From: Sclerodactyla briareus
Lineage: Eukaryota; Echinodermata; Holothuroidea; Dendrochirotida; Sclerodactylidae
DNA: 64,000 bases
Direction of reading: 5' to 3'
Assembly: GCA_026419785.1 (NCBI GenBank)
Contig: JAODTK010004588.1
Location: forward strand, 310,001-374,000
The notes under the pieces were generated by a model. It worked only from the letters and a program-made list of their open reading frames with translations. It was not told where the DNA came from and did no database searches. Made by a program: the position numbers and the translations under genes. Shown here piece after piece: positions 12,196 through 24,524 of the stretch (its first letter is position 1; each line of letters starts with the position of its first letter).

Positions 12196-13589
12196 AACAC
12201 GGCTATTCACAGGGTGGCTAGCAGCCGTGCCAACAATCAGGGTAGTCTGCTCCATTTGCATGGAACATGTTTACCATTGCAGACTGCCCCGCATTGGGAC
12301 CTGTTTGCTAGCAGCTTGACAACAAGCAGTACAGTCTAGATTGCATATTCCCATAGGATATATTTTATAGTAATAATACTATGCCTGTGTTCTGGTAATG
12401 CAGTACCGACCTGTGCCAAACCAGAGTGTGTACAGTTTTTACTGTACACCATGCAACTGTGCGGTATGCAGACAAAATTGCTCAGGTCACATTATCCCCA
12501 TAGCAGCAGCAGAATTTGTTTGTTCACATTACATATTACTCATTCGTATAATAATTTGGGAAACGGACTGTAATGACCATATTCCCTTTATATTCATTTC
12601 AAAAAACTCAACCATTTTTAGATCCACACCAACCAATAATCCGACAACTTTAAACCTCGTACACTTGAGAATATGAGACGGCTCCTGAGATTTCTTTCAA
12701 TTTTTTGAATTGGACAATTTGAATTCCGGAAAAGTGAGCGTTAGATACCGCACATATTTCCTGGTTACCCCAACACTCCTGTTGGGAGCAAAATGACTGA
12801 GTGAATGTTATCGACATTGTGGGAATGTCAGTGACTCGCACATGAAAAAAGTTTGTGAACTTGGGAGTGTCACTGTCACCAGTAATCCCTCAACTAGTTT
12901 TGGGACTAGATTCAATCTCAGTAATTGTCGATTTAGGTCGAGATTGAGAATATTTCGCATATCTAGTTCACACGATGAGTCAGTTGATCAGCGAAATTTA
13001 AATACCGGTACGAATGGACAAAATTGTAAGGTTATTGAAACTTGTTCAGATCTGTGGAAAAGCCTTTTTCTGTATATGCTTCCATTGTCCAAGCACGACT
13101 TTCTTGCTCCATAACCGCAAACCTGGAATTGGACATGACAATACTGCATGTGGGTGATGCCAGGAAAAAAACTGAACGAGTCCGCGATCACAGACATATA
13201 CGGTCGCGATGTGTACGATGGCCCCCGGAAAAAAAAAGCCCCCCTCGGCCATGATATAATTTTTGGTTCTGATATGACTGAGAACATGGCCCAATCTACT
13301 GCAATTTTACATACGTAAGTACGTTCAGAGTACGTATCGATTCCTTTCTGACGTGTGCAGGATAGAAATGGGCCATCATGTATGTTATGTATAGCAGGAC
13401 TATTTTGTGTACTGGTTACTCGGTACGAGAACATGGGGTTGATTTCTCGAGGCCTTAATGGTCAAATGACACTTTCCAAAAAGACTACTCGCAATGTCCT
13501 CAATCAGATGGACCAATAAACAATTGGATAACAAACGAAGAACTCTATGATGTGACCAATAAATTCCCTTGGCATCCGTAGTTGCACAT
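12196..13589. other. Intergenic, nothing recognised
   Basis: No supported coding block. Long minus-strand frames at 12988-13434 do not resemble any family and overlap equally long frames elsewhere. Confidence 0.4.
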
Positions 13590-15510
13590 GCAGGGGCGGC
13601 GGTCCGTGTTAAATATTGGGGGGGGGATATGATTAGGGTAGCACCACCTAAGCGTAGCGCCACCAGGTTTGGGCGGTATCGGACCAGGGAATTTTTCGTT
13701 TGTTAACAGACTTCCCAGATTGGCAGAAACGGCCTTCCTGGGGTCATATTCAGTAAGCAACATCCCTGAAATTGTCAATAAATTCCCGAATTTTCTTGAT
13801 TTCAGAACTTCCTTGAAGGACCTGATCAATGTTCACCTCCTTCCGTACAATTTCGTACCACCGTCGGTTGTTTGACGCGTAGTGTACAAAAAAAAAATGT
13901 TTTACACAGCTCCCCCCCCCCCCCCCCCCCCCCCTCCAAGATTGCAGGAAACTGCATTTCCCGGACCGTATGGCAGTGAGCGACGTCCCTCCAATTGGCA
14001 ATAACTTCAGGATCATATTTCGAGAAACGTTCTTGAAGGACTGATCGTGTGTATTCCTTACACTTCGGGCTACCGCCACCATCAGTGGACACGTAGGGTA
14101 CAAGGAATTTTTCGTTTTACAGCCCCTCAGATTGCATGAAACGGCAATTCCCGCGCTGTATGGCATGAGCCTGTCTCCTAAAATTGGCAATAATTTGTTC
14201 CAGAAAATTTGTATTTCAAGAACGTTCTTGATGGACTAATCGATGTTTTAATCCTTAGAATTTTGGGCAGCACTGTGGTCCTTATAGGTACAAGGAAATC
14301 TTGAGCCTATTACGAATCCCCCAACTTTGTCGGAAACGGTACTTCCCAATGTCTTATGGCAGTAAGCACATTCCCCAATTTGCAATAAATTTCTGAAATG
14401 TAATATCAGAAACACTTTGAGGAACTGATCTACGTTTTATTCATTACAATCGCGCCACCATCAGTTGACGTGTACCGTACAAGAGAATAGTCTTACAGAC
14501 CCCCCCCCCCCCCTTGATTGCAGGCAGCTGCGCTTCCCGCTACTTTGGCAGTATACAATGTCTGAATATGACAGTGTAATTCCGAAAACTGATCGATGTT
14601 TTCTCAATTTCTTCACGTGGCTCCTTTCCTACAATGCCTGGTCTGAGATATATTCCTCGAGGACCCTTCCAATTGTTTTTGAGGCTGCCCGCAGATTGAA
14701 AATTTGCTTGAACATCACCGTCATGACAATGTGTGCCTTTTTCGAAAGGAATTGAGCCAGTTAACGCGACAATTTGGTCATTTTTTCAGATTGTGTATCC
14801 GCTCAATTTTTCGTCAAATTGTCCATGTCTCAGAATTGTTTTCCCCCCGCTCCGCGGCCTGTATAGTTCCATACGTTAATCACGTGAACTTCCATAGTGA
14901 TGTGAATGATCCCCTGCCCTGTTGTTTTTCGTTACATATAGCTTTTCATCTTCTATTAAAAAACATCACGTCAGGCTGGCAAAGCCACTCTGAACAATAA
15001 GGATCATAATTAGACTAAACTGTGTGCAGTGTTAAGTAAATGGGCAATTAGAACTCCGGCATTGTGTAGTGGGGAGGGGGTGCAACATGAATCGTCCGAA
15101 ACCCAACCTCCTCGTGGCCCTACCTGTATGCTCACCCAACCTGAGGATGCCACTTATAACAAAATCATATTTGCCAGAATCTGACAGTTTATTGTACACG
15201 TAGCCTACTGTATTAATGCTGTAACGGAAAAGATAAGATACGGCGCGCGCAGCGGGATTTTTTATTGCATTTCGGCGGGGCCTTCACAACATAAAGTTTT
15301 GAGAACTCTAATAAGAATATTATTTGACTTTGTGTTATGGCCGTACTGGTTCATCATGATTATAGGTTTTTTTTCACCAGTCCGCAAAATATTGGGGGGA
15401 GGGGGTATTTGGTATTATGCCCCCCCACCAAAATGATTGGGGGGGACATGTCCCCGTCCCCCCCCCCCCCCCTCCCTCGTGTCTCGCCCCCCATGAGCCC
15501 ACTGGACGAT
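13590..15510 (+). mobile_element. Composite GC-tract element with internal satellite, copy 1
   Basis: Order of parts: a GC-rich start (GGGGCGGCGGTCCG then AATATTG and a G-run), a satellite block (13680-14620), a block with GAACATCACCGTCATG, a block with GGCTGGCAAAGCC and AGACTAAACTGTGTGCAGTG, a CGGCGCGCGCAGCG palindromic spot followed by ATTTTTT, and a G-run/C-run hairpin ending CCCCCCATGAGCC. The same parts in the same order recur at 15786-16985. No transposase is visible. Most likely a non-autonomous DNA element, though the superfamily is not certain. Confidence 0.6.
13680..14620 (+). repeat. Decayed satellite, about five ~200-bp units
   Basis: Units begin near 13685, 13889, 14102, 14292 and 14483. 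Each has AATTTTTCGTTTTACAG or a variant, AGATTGCAGGAAACGG, TATGGCAGTAAGC, CCAATTGGCAATAA, GAACGTTCTTGAAGGACTGATC and ends ACGTGTACCGTACAAG or a variant. The units are strongly diverged. Several hold C-runs at the same place (13912-13934, 14500-14513). Solo relatives lie at 2975-3130 and 15945-16015. Confidence 0.8.
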
Positions 15511-15785
15511 TGAGATTTTTAGGTTACGTTCCGCGAGACGCCAAGAAGAAGCCCCAGCAAAGATCGCTCTTAGAGAAGCATTGAGACATCTACTAAGCCA
15601 GCTGTGAGACCCGTGACAACCTTGCTCGGAAAAACAAATCGCAATTCAGGGACATCCACATTAACAGTTTCGAGGAAACAGTAAAGCTTGCACAAGATCG
15701 TGACGTGGCGGAGGTTACCACTGTATCATTCGGATACACGAGACTCAACCTACTACTACTACCATGAGCGTACCACCCTCTCCAC
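15511..15785. other. Spacer between composite elements
   Basis: Unique-looking spacer with no coding support. Its right part carries a short run of CTACTACTACTAC at about 15750. Confidence 0.4.
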
Positions 15786-16985
15786 AGTGTGGGGGGGGGG
15801 GTATGGCCACTTTTTTCGACATTTTTACTACTGTGTGAAAATGTTAAAGTCAGTGGGAGGCATTATCCAAAAAATGTAGGGGGGGACATGCCCCCCCCGT
15901 CCCCACACCTGTTTGACTGCCCATTACTACTACTACTAACTACTAGGGTCAGTAAGAGCAACACATCCTAAAATTGTTAAATTGAACAATAAATTTCCGA
16001 AAACTGATCAAGTTTACTCCTTTCAATTCTCCATCTCCATTCATTCAATTCTCCATCATTTCTTACATAAAACTTTTTTTCATTCCTCTTGGCTGGCCCC
16101 TTGAGGCCAACAGACACTCTCTATTATACGTCTGTATTAGGTTAGAGGTTGCACGCATCTTTGAAATTTGCCCGAACATCACTGTCGTGGGAATTGTGTG
16201 CATTTCTCGTGCATATTTGATGAAAAATCGAGCAGTTCAGCCGGAAATCTCAAATATTTTTCAGATTTGTTTTCCCATTTTCATGTATCATGCCAGAACT
16301 TGGTTTTGCCGCCGCCTCTCGCCCAATAGTGCCCAAACTGGCGATACGTAAAATGAAAACCCTCCATACTGATGCATGTGCACGGTCCCCTGCCGGGTTA
16401 TTTTTTTGCATTGCATCTTCATCTTATCAGGATCCGCACATCAGGATGGCAAAGCCCACGGCTGTTATAAACAATAAGGACAGAAGTAGACTAAACTCCT
16501 GCCGCTGTTTGGTTTGTGCAGTGTTTAGGAAATTGCAGTTGAGGTATCACCACATTGGTGGAATGGGTGAGGGGGGGGGCGACATGAAATCGTGTCCCAA
16601 TACCAATTTCTCTTTGTGGCCTTCTCATTTGTTCACGCACACGAATTGTATAGGACACGTCTGGGAGAAAAAATAAACTTGAACATATCTGACGATTGAC
16701 GAAGGTAGGGTACCTTGAGGCTACTACACTGTAATTCTACAAGTAACGGATAATGACAAACCGCGCGCGCAGCGCAATTTTTTCGCATTCGGCCGGATAG
16801 AAATAATGCAGCCTTGTGGTACTGTACCGCAACCTTTGATTGCTAGGGAGTGTTCACACAAAACCGAAAAAGTCTGCAAAATTTTGGGGGAGGGGGAACA
16901 TTTGATATTATGTCCCCCCCACCAAAATATTGGGGGGGAATTTTCCCCTTTCCCCCGCCCCCATGATCGCCGTCCATGCGGTCAC
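15786..16985 (+). mobile_element. Composite GC-tract element, copy 2
   Basis: Opens with a G-run near 15790 and a G/C-run pair at 15880-15905. It holds one satellite-like unit (about 15945-16015) and the block CCGAACATCACTGTCGTG (about 16170). Next come GGATGGCAAAGCC and AGTAGACTAAACT (16440-16500), then CCGCGCGCGCAGCGC with ATTTTTT at 16762. It closes with a G-run/C-run hairpin ending CCCCCATGATCGCCGTCC. The order matches copy 1 but with one rather than five satellite units. Confidence 0.6.
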
Positions 16986-17164
16986 GGTGAACTTGAGAGC
17001 GTGCATGTAGGCAAACCGTTCCCCTCCGATGTATCAAGTTATTCCAATACGTTGGGTTTTACAGGTGAGCTCAAACGGCTCTGCTCGAGTGTTTCTACGC
17101 TCCATTTAAACCCAGCCTTGAGATGGCCTAAGTACGTTGAACATATGGAGAGGCAACAAGGCGA

Positions 17165-17380
17165 CTCTGTTATATATGCCCCCCCCCCCCACCCCCCTCA
17201 CATTTTGGCATTTTTTTCTAAACACTGCACATAACCAATAGCTTAAGTTTAGCCTACTTCCAATCCTAAATGTTTATAAAACAGTGTTTATAACATACTG
17301 ACTTTGCCAGCCTGACGTGCTGCTCCTTGATTGGTGGAAGTACCATGCAACGGAAAACAATTGGGCAGGGATCGTGAATC
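17165..17380 (-). repeat. Fragment of the composite element, inverted
   Basis: On the minus strand this reads TGTTTTCCGTTGCA, CACGTCAGGCTGGCAAAG, GTAGGCTAAACTTA, GTGCAGTGTTTAG and a G-run, i.e. the central block of the elements at 13.6-17.0 kb in the opposite orientation. Confidence 0.7.
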
Positions 17381-17399
17381 TCCGTATGACGGTTTACGT

Positions 17400-17957
17400 G
17401 ATTGAACGTTTGGCGCGAAGGCGGGGCCAGAACATTCTTGAACATGAAATTTTCATTTTCTGAAACATTTTATTTGAAGGAAAAAACGAAAAAAAGAAAT
17501 ACACATTGTTGAGGGCAATGTTACTTTCAACTAGCTTTCCACTCATCAGGCCTCCCTCATTAGTAGAAAGGGTCAGGTAATTCCCGATAACTGCAACAGA
17601 CATACTGGGCACTGCACACTCGTGACGCACACCACTCTACACAGAGGCAAAACAGTGTAGACGGTATAACGAGCATCCTCCCAAAAAATGGTAACCTTTA
17701 ATCTCTTTGCATGGACATTTCGAAGATATCCGTAAGCTTGTGTATCCCTATCTATATATGCCAACGATTAAATCGTCTGTAGGATATGGTTACGCTTATC
17801 TTAAATTCGAGGCGAGGAAACTTAGGCATACTATAGAAAATTTTTCAGCTTCATATAGGAATTTTCCTTCACTATAAAAAGAAGTGTGGAAATATATACT
17901 GTCAAGGGCAAAAAGCCCTCATCGGATGTGTTACTTTTAGGCGTACCACTCGGAGTG
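17400..17957 (+). mobile_element. GGCGCC-ended MITE, copy A (left-truncated)
   Basis: Shares with copies B and C the A-rich CGAAAAAA stretch, ACAGAGGCAAAACAGTG, ACGAGCATCCTCCC, TAATCTCTTGCA, GACATTTCGAAGATATCC, AATTCGAGGCGAGGAA and the AATATATACTGTC block. The GC-rich left part present in B and C is missing. It abuts copy B directly, giving a head-to-tail pair. Confidence 0.7.
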
Positions 17958-18832
17958 GTGGCGCCAGGATGTCCCCGACGAGGGGTCCAAGTTCGCCCGA
18001 CGGGGGGGGGGGGGGGCAAGTTTCCCCGACGAGGCTCACCCTACACCCTAAGGTCAAAACCTGCATTTTTATGTTTCATCATTTTTTTGAACATTTTCCT
18101 GAAGAAAAAAACACGAAAAAATGAATACACATGGTGGAGAGCATGTTTACTTTCAATAGCTCCCACTCAAATCCACCGCCCTTCTTCGTAGAATAGGTCA
18201 GGTATTTCCCCATAACTGCCCAGGAATCCTGGGCACTGCGTCGTGAAATCCACCACCTACACAGAGTCAAAACAGTGATAGATGGCAGAACGAGCATCCT
18301 CCTCCCAAAAAATGTAAACTTAATCTCTTGCAGAGACATATGAAGATATTCATAGGCTTGGTTATATCCTATATATATTTCCTACGAGTGTATAGTCTGT
18401 AAGAAGATGAGTACTGTGATCCTTAAACTCGAGCGAGAACTGGCATTACTATTAGAAATATATGAGGCGCGCGAAGCGCGGCAAAATATTTCAGTTCACT
18501 AAGGCAAGTTTCACTATAAGAAGTTTGGAATATATAACTGTCGGGGCAAAAGCTCGTCGGGGTGTACATTTTAGCGTACCCACTCGGGCTCCCCGACGAT
18601 ATGGGAAAACTTCCCCGACGGGAGGGCCAGGCTTCCCGCGACGGGGGGAGGGGGGCAATTGCCCCCCTGCCCCCCCCCCCCCCCCCCCCGCCCGCTGGGC
18701 GGCGCACCTGCCACCTCGGGCTCTCCGACGATATGGGGAAAATTCCCGACGGGGGGCAAGGCTTTTCCCGACGAGGGGGGGGCACGTCCGTCCTGCCCCA
18801 CCCCCCCCCCCTCCCTGGGCCACCCTTGAATT
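17958..18832 (+). mobile_element. GGCGCC-ended MITE, copy B
   Basis: Begins GTGGCGCCAGGATG followed by CCCCGACGAGG repeats and a 15-nt G-run. The middle carries the conserved ~500-bp AT-rich core seen in A and C, including the GAGGCGCGCGAAGCGCG palindrome near 18463. It ends in CCCCGACG/CGGGG repeats, a 20-nt C-run and CTGGGCCACCCTTG, an imperfect inversion of the start. It encodes nothing: the long proline- and glycine-rich frames here come from G/C runs. Confidence 0.65.
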
Positions 18833-20929
18833 GGAAAGGGTCTGTCTATGGGCAGAGGAATACCTCTAAAAATTAGTGGTATGGTAGGAAGTGACGGCCA
18901 CGATGGAGAATTGTAATGAATAAACATTGAACAGTTTATTGTCACTTTTAGTGTTGCCATAAGGGCCCGGGACTTTTCCGGCTTCCTCAATCTGGGGGTC
19001 TGTGAACCGATATTTTTTTTCTTGCATGCTACGTGCCAACCTATAGTGTGCGCTAGGCTGGACGGTACTAACCAACCCACAATCCGTCCTCCCTACCGTA
19101 CCCCAAATTTTGAACAAATCGCCGTCCCCAATATTGACGACGATGTCGCAGTTTTAGCAAATCAGTGCAGGTATTATGGATTTCAAATCACGGACAAGTC
19201 TGGGACATGTAGGCCTAGGTATGGGCTGTGAGGGACAAATGTAACTTGCGATATGAAGGGCAAGTATGGAATGAATGAAAGGGAGTGCATGGTAGATATG
19301 ATTCCTTATAGATCGACTCATCGAATATGTATTACATTTCCCTAGATTGATTAATTTATCATTAAATTAGAATTTGCAGACATGAGATACAGATGTTACG
19401 TTAGTCGGGGGGGGTTTTCACCCCTTTCCGCCATCCGGGTAGCCGTTGGGTTGCAAAGATGGAGGGCGCACGGCCCCCAATCAGGAGTTTCGAGGAATTG
19501 ATCCTCCAACTATCTTGCTGTGTTCAGTTTCCCCGCAGTAGGAATAATGTATTCCTTTAGTTCCCAAGATAAGACGTCAATGAAATAGACTCGCACACAC
19601 AAAAGGTCCAGTGGGTTTCCCTTTGATTTTCTTTTTAATTCTTCTTCTTGATTAAACGTGATTCTTACAAAAAAAATCTGGAGGGCCGGACTCTAACGTT
19701 AGAGGCCTATGATTCACACTTATTAACTAATTAAACAAACCAACAACATTAATAATTATATTTAATTCTAGTGTAAAATTCACACCTATCTCTTATCCTT
19801 AATTTAGAGAGTCAGTGTGGGTACCAAATACAGTAACCTGAATGGTCAATAACTGGACAGGGTTTTAAACGACGAGAGAATACTTCGGAGGGGCAACCCA
19901 AAACATTCTAATAATTTGAATAATTCACACCTACGTTAAACTGTACCATATCAAATAAAGTACCTGGGCAATTCTAAAAGACTAAAAAAAGGAATCGACC
20001 TATCGATAAAGGGGAGCAGCCCTACCTATCAACATGAGAATGGGCTAGATGATGAAAGTTGAATTGACTCGCATCAAAAAAAACATTGTTTTAAACTAGG
20101 ACAAAGATGACACTCTTTACGAGAATACTATCATATGAAGAGCATTAAATTCTGAATAAGAGGGAGATCCTAGTAAAGTCATAACCTAATCTGATAAGAG
20201 TAGCTGAATAGAAAGAGTTGAACTAGTACAGAATCAACAGATAACGAGTAAAAACACACAATCAAATATGCATAGGGGCGGTTCCTAGTGATTGGTAACT
20301 ACCATATCATTACCAAGGGGGGTGCATCGATCTACTACACGACCAATATTCGGACGGTTGAATGCAGCTCCAAAACACCAGCAAGCGCATTTTCCGGCCA
20401 TCTGAAGGTATAAAATCCAAAATTTTAAATACGCTTAGACGCCAGGCCAATGTGCGCTCGCTTAGATAATGTTTCGTACCAGTTATCACCAAAGCCTGAA
20501 CCAAATCTACGCCACTGCCCAAAAACCAAACAGCATCTTATGGGTTCAGTGTTAGTGTCCCCCAAGCTATGGAACTCCAATTCCGCGCATATTCGCAATT
20601 CGGAGACTCGGGGGGCCAGCGTAGAATGAAGACGCATTCTTTTCATGCTCCGATTTTTAGGTATTTTTTCCCGTTTCCTGTCAAGTATATTGTAACAATC
20701 GTATAAATCCAGAAACTCCAACGGGTCCAACATTACGCTGCCATCCGTTATACTCAAACTGTCGCTTATTGTAACACGTTGTTATGGTCTGACCATTCAT
20801 CAAAAACATCTCAATATTCAAGCGGGGGTTCTCTACCAGTGGAGTAGTTGGCCGCTTCCAATATTGGAAGCGAAACTACAATCGGACAAGACATCTAATG
20901 TACTTCCATGTCGTCTTGTTATATTCCAG
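18833..20929. other. Intergenic, nothing firmly recognised
   Basis: AT-rich, with no supported gene. A minus-strand frame at 20425-20757 (110 codons) is unusually clean but resembles nothing I know and overlaps a second frame at 20310-20522 that shares its sequence. No flanking exon was found. Confidence 0.4.
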
Positions 20930-21064
20930 CAGGCCTGCATGGACAGCTTTATCACTACTTTCCAAGTTCATTTCTTTGCTTCACTATTGGCAGGACTGGG
21001 TATCGCAGTTTCCCTTCAACTAATGTTCCCTAGGAGGGGCAAGTGTCATACATGCAGTGTACAT
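20930..21064 (+). CDS. Possible membrane-protein exon (tetraspanin TM4-like), unconfirmed
   Basis: A pyrimidine-rich TTGTTATATTCCAG acceptor precedes an open block reading QACMDSFITTFQ followed by a long hydrophobic run (FFASLLAGLGIAVSLQLM). A Cys a few residues before a final transmembrane helix with a GxGIA core is the pattern of the last tetraspanin membrane segment. The CCG motif and the other three membrane segments are not visible nearby, and the reading stays open only to 21124. The right boundary is not decided by a good donor. It could equally be chance or a fragment of another multipass protein. Confidence 0.22.
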
Positions 21065-21314
21065 CGCTCATCGTGTCCATTTTGCTCTTGTATCATGTAC
21101 GACATACAACTGTCTTGGGTATAGCACTGAACTTCATACAAGCAGGTATGGAAGCAGGCCTTTCTGGGTTTTGGAGCAATTTGGGCAGCCGCTGCTTCAC
21201 GTTAAATGACTTGGTTAGTATCACCTGCTGTCAGACGACTGGCGAGCTCGGTGGTCACAGTTCATGACTTGCACTGATTCCAGACAACTGGATCAGTTGG
21301 CCATGTCACTACTT

Positions 21315-22507
21315 CCAGCCAACCAACTAAATCCGTTGGTCACATTTCATGGAATTCACTGCTTCCAGACAAATGGATCAGTTGGTCACAGTTCACTATT
21401 CCCAGCCAACCAACTAAATCCGTTGGTCACATTTCATGGAATTCACTGCTTCCAGACAAATGGATCAGTTGGTCACAGTTCACTATTCCCAGCCAACCAA
21501 CTAAATCCGTTGGTCACATTTCATGGAATTCACTGCTTCCAGACAAATGGATCAGTTGGTCACAGTTCACTATTCCCAGCCAACCAACTAAATCCGTTGG
21601 TCACATTTCATGGAATTCACTGCTTCCAGACAAATGGATCAGTTGGTCACAGTTCACTATTCCCAGCCAACCAACTAAATCCGTTGGTCACATTTCATGG
21701 AATTCACTGCTTCCAGACAAATGGATCAGTTGGTCACAGTTCACTATTCCCAGCCAACCAACTAAATCCGTTGGTCACATTTCATGGAATTCACTGCTTC
21801 CAGACAAATGGATCAGTTGGTCACAGTTCACTATTCCCAGCCAACCAACTAAATCCGTTGGTCACATTTCATGGAATTCACTGCTTCCAGACAAATGGAT
21901 CAGTTGGTCACAGTTCACTATTCCCAGCCAACCAACTAAATCCGTTGGTCACATTTCATGGAATTCACTGCTTCCAGACAAATGGATCAGTTGGTCACAG
22001 TTCACTATTCCCAGCCAACCAACTAAATCCGTTGGTCACATTTCATGGAATTCACTGCTTCCAGACAAATGGATCAGTTGGTCACAGTTCACTATTCCCA
22101 GCCAACCAACTAAATCCGTTGGTCACATTTCATGGAATTCACTGCTTCCAGACAAATGGATCAGTTGGTCACAGTTCACTATTCCCAGCCAACCAACTAA
22201 ATCCGTTGGTCACATTTCATGGAATTCACTGCTTCCAGACAAATGGATCAGTTGGTCACAGTTCACTATTCCCAGCCAACCAACTAAATCCGTTGGTCAC
22301 ATTTCATGGAATTCACTGCTTCCAGACAAATGGATCAGTTGGTCACAGTTCACTATTCCCAGCCAACCAACTAAATCCGTTGGTCACATTTCATGGAATT
22401 CACTGCTTCCAGACAAATGGATCAGTTGGTCACAGTTCACTATTCCCAGCCAACCAACTAAATCCGTTGGTCACATTTCATGGAATTCACTGCTTCCAGA
22501 CAAATGG
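21315..22507 (+). repeat. 87-bp tandem array, 13.7 near-perfect copies
   Basis: The 87-bp unit repeats with no visible change from the second copy to the end; only the first copy differs slightly at its left edge. Each unit is an old dimer: two arms of about 46 and 41 bp that both start GTTGGTCACA(T/G)TTCA. A diverged monomer series leads into the array at about 21190-21314 (GGTGGTCACAGTTCATGAC, CAGACAACTGGATCAG). Because 87 is divisible by 3, one frame is open for 422 codons from 21264, but the 29-residue repeat resembles no known domain. Each unit has one GAATTC. Confidence 0.97.
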
Positions 22508-24524
22508 CAATTTCACAGTGAGCTGCAGTTAGTTATCTCCTGTGGCTCAGGTGAATAACAGGATCATAATACCTTCACTGGACAAGAAGAAACAATGTTG
22601 AAAACAAATAATAAATTATACTTCTTGTTTATTCTATCATCTCTGTAAGGAGCGAAGTACCATTTTTCATATTAATTCCCCATAAAACCACTGTCACTGT
22701 ATCATCAGTCCTGAGGATGTAAATGACTGCACCGCCTGCAAAATGTATATCTCCAGATCGTTTCTCAGGGGAGAGAAAATGAAAAAACTGCACGATACAA
22801 AGGGCATTACTATCAAGCAGTTTATGAAAATGGACAGTGAATTGCTCTTTGTAGTGCTGCGGAAGTCAAAATAGCTAAACTTTCGCCCATTTCACGATGG
22901 GAGCTATCCACAGTCTGATCTGGTGGGCCATCGAACGTTTGTAGAATCGAACCAATCAAGGGACTATCCAGGAACCAGGGTTCACTCTGCTCTAACTGCT
23001 CTCCTGTCAACTGGTATTATGTAATGAAAGGCCATCTATTGTGCTTTTGCTAGTTTATTGGCTATTGACTTTCATGCGAGTACTACGGCTTGCCTCCATC
23101 AAGAGGTGATTGATCTGAAATGAATAGAAAATGAAATGTGTTGTCTTTCATTGAACGCCAAGGAAAATGCTGAACGGTCAAAACAATTCCATGGATTTGC
23201 TTGACTAACACTGCTGCAGCACAGTCCCATGGCTTTTCTCTTCAATGCACAATATGTTTATGTTTATGTGTTATTTATGTGCTCTATTATGTCTGCTCAC
23301 CATTGTCCCATGGCATGGCAACCATTTACAGTGAACAGTTGCACCCACTCCATGTTGCTCCCCCCCCCCCCCACCCCCTTATTTGATTTTTGTGTTGACT
23401 GTTATGGCAATTGGTTCATGTTTTGGAATTTCATAACAATGTGGAACAGCTCCCTACATTATGACATGCTCAGCCATAGCCATGTCTGATGGTCAGCTCG
23501 ATTAGGCCAGACAAACAGAGCACCAGACTCCAGAACAATCGCTTGTGAGTTCAAAACTGATTACTTCATCATGTATGTTCAGTTGAAGTATATAAGTCAG
23601 TTGCACAATGTGCAGTATTATGCTAATTGCTCACTAAATAGTTTGTTTTCTGTTAAGAACTTTTTACCACTACAATAGATAAGTTTGATGCTTTAAAACA
23701 GTAGGTTGCGTACCAAAATGTGTGTTGGGTGAACCTGTACATAGAACAGGATACCCCCTACAGTGTAGGATTCACTCCCGATACAACATGCTATGAATGT
23801 CATCTCATTATCACTTCTCCTAGATTGATAATCTTGGAAGTAGCTTTGAGGCCCCTCTGAAAGTAAGATATAGGCAGATATGGATAAACACTGATAAGGA
23901 CCAACAACTGCCTCAAATCACTGACTGCTGAAGGAATTCTGCCCCAGAAAAGAGAACCGATCTAGTAAGCGAGTCCTCACAGCTTTACAGCAACCATCCA
24001 ATGAGAATAAGGGGAATATGGCAGAAATAGAATGACATGGAAGAAATTCAATGATATATGATAGAGTGTATCATGTGGTGCAGGAAACAGTTAGGGAACA
24101 TAGGTGGGCTTCAGACTGCTGGGTGATGGTGATAGAGAATTTATGTCATTAGCTTCCAATAAAGAGACATGTTCTGATGGTGACAGTCACACATGACAAT
24201 CAACATCTAAACGAACAGTCACAGGGACTGATGTAGGGGCCCGCCACTCCTAGCTCTGATTTGTACACAAAATTACACTTCCTTTGACAGCACTGATTAC
24301 AGATCATGTGAAACATTTCCTGTTGGGGTCACCATGCAAATGATCCATCACTAACAGGCAACTAAACACCCCATAATTTCAGCCATATTGTAACACGTGG
24401 AATGACGTGGCACTGCAGCCATTATTCCTAGTTATAGGGATACGGCGTTGTGCCCTTCCTTCTGCCGATGCAGAGCTCCTATGCAGTACCCATACAACGC
24501 AGTCACAAAATCAATCAGTTGTTC
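22508..24524. other. Intergenic, nothing firmly recognised
   Basis: Contains a 13-nt C-run at 23360-23372, a weak tRNA-like patch at 23490-23560 and a fragment near 23740-23770 that ends CCCCCTACAGTGTAGGAT like the family K repeats. No gene is supported. Confidence 0.4.

Noticed and set aside
11817-12319. Overlapping 76-132-codon Arg/Ala/Pro-rich frames
   Set aside because: They are produced by the GAGGCC-iterated GC island and are equally open on opposite strands.
18423-19080. Several long proline/glycine-rich frames on both strands
   Set aside because: They run through G- and C-tracts of a MITE, which are stop-free on both strands.
20310-20757. Minus-strand 110-codon frame with fairly protein-like composition
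   Set aside because: No recognised family, no supporting splice sites, and it overlaps another frame of comparable length on the same strand.
21264-22532. A 422-codon + strand protein made of 29-residue repeats
   Set aside because: The frame is open only because the repeat unit is 87 bp and lacks stops in that frame. There is no start context, splice partner or similarity to a known domain.
23490-23560. A third tRNA-like SINE head
   Set aside because: The box B resemblance (GTGAGTTCAAAACTG) is fair but box A is poor and no shared body was found.
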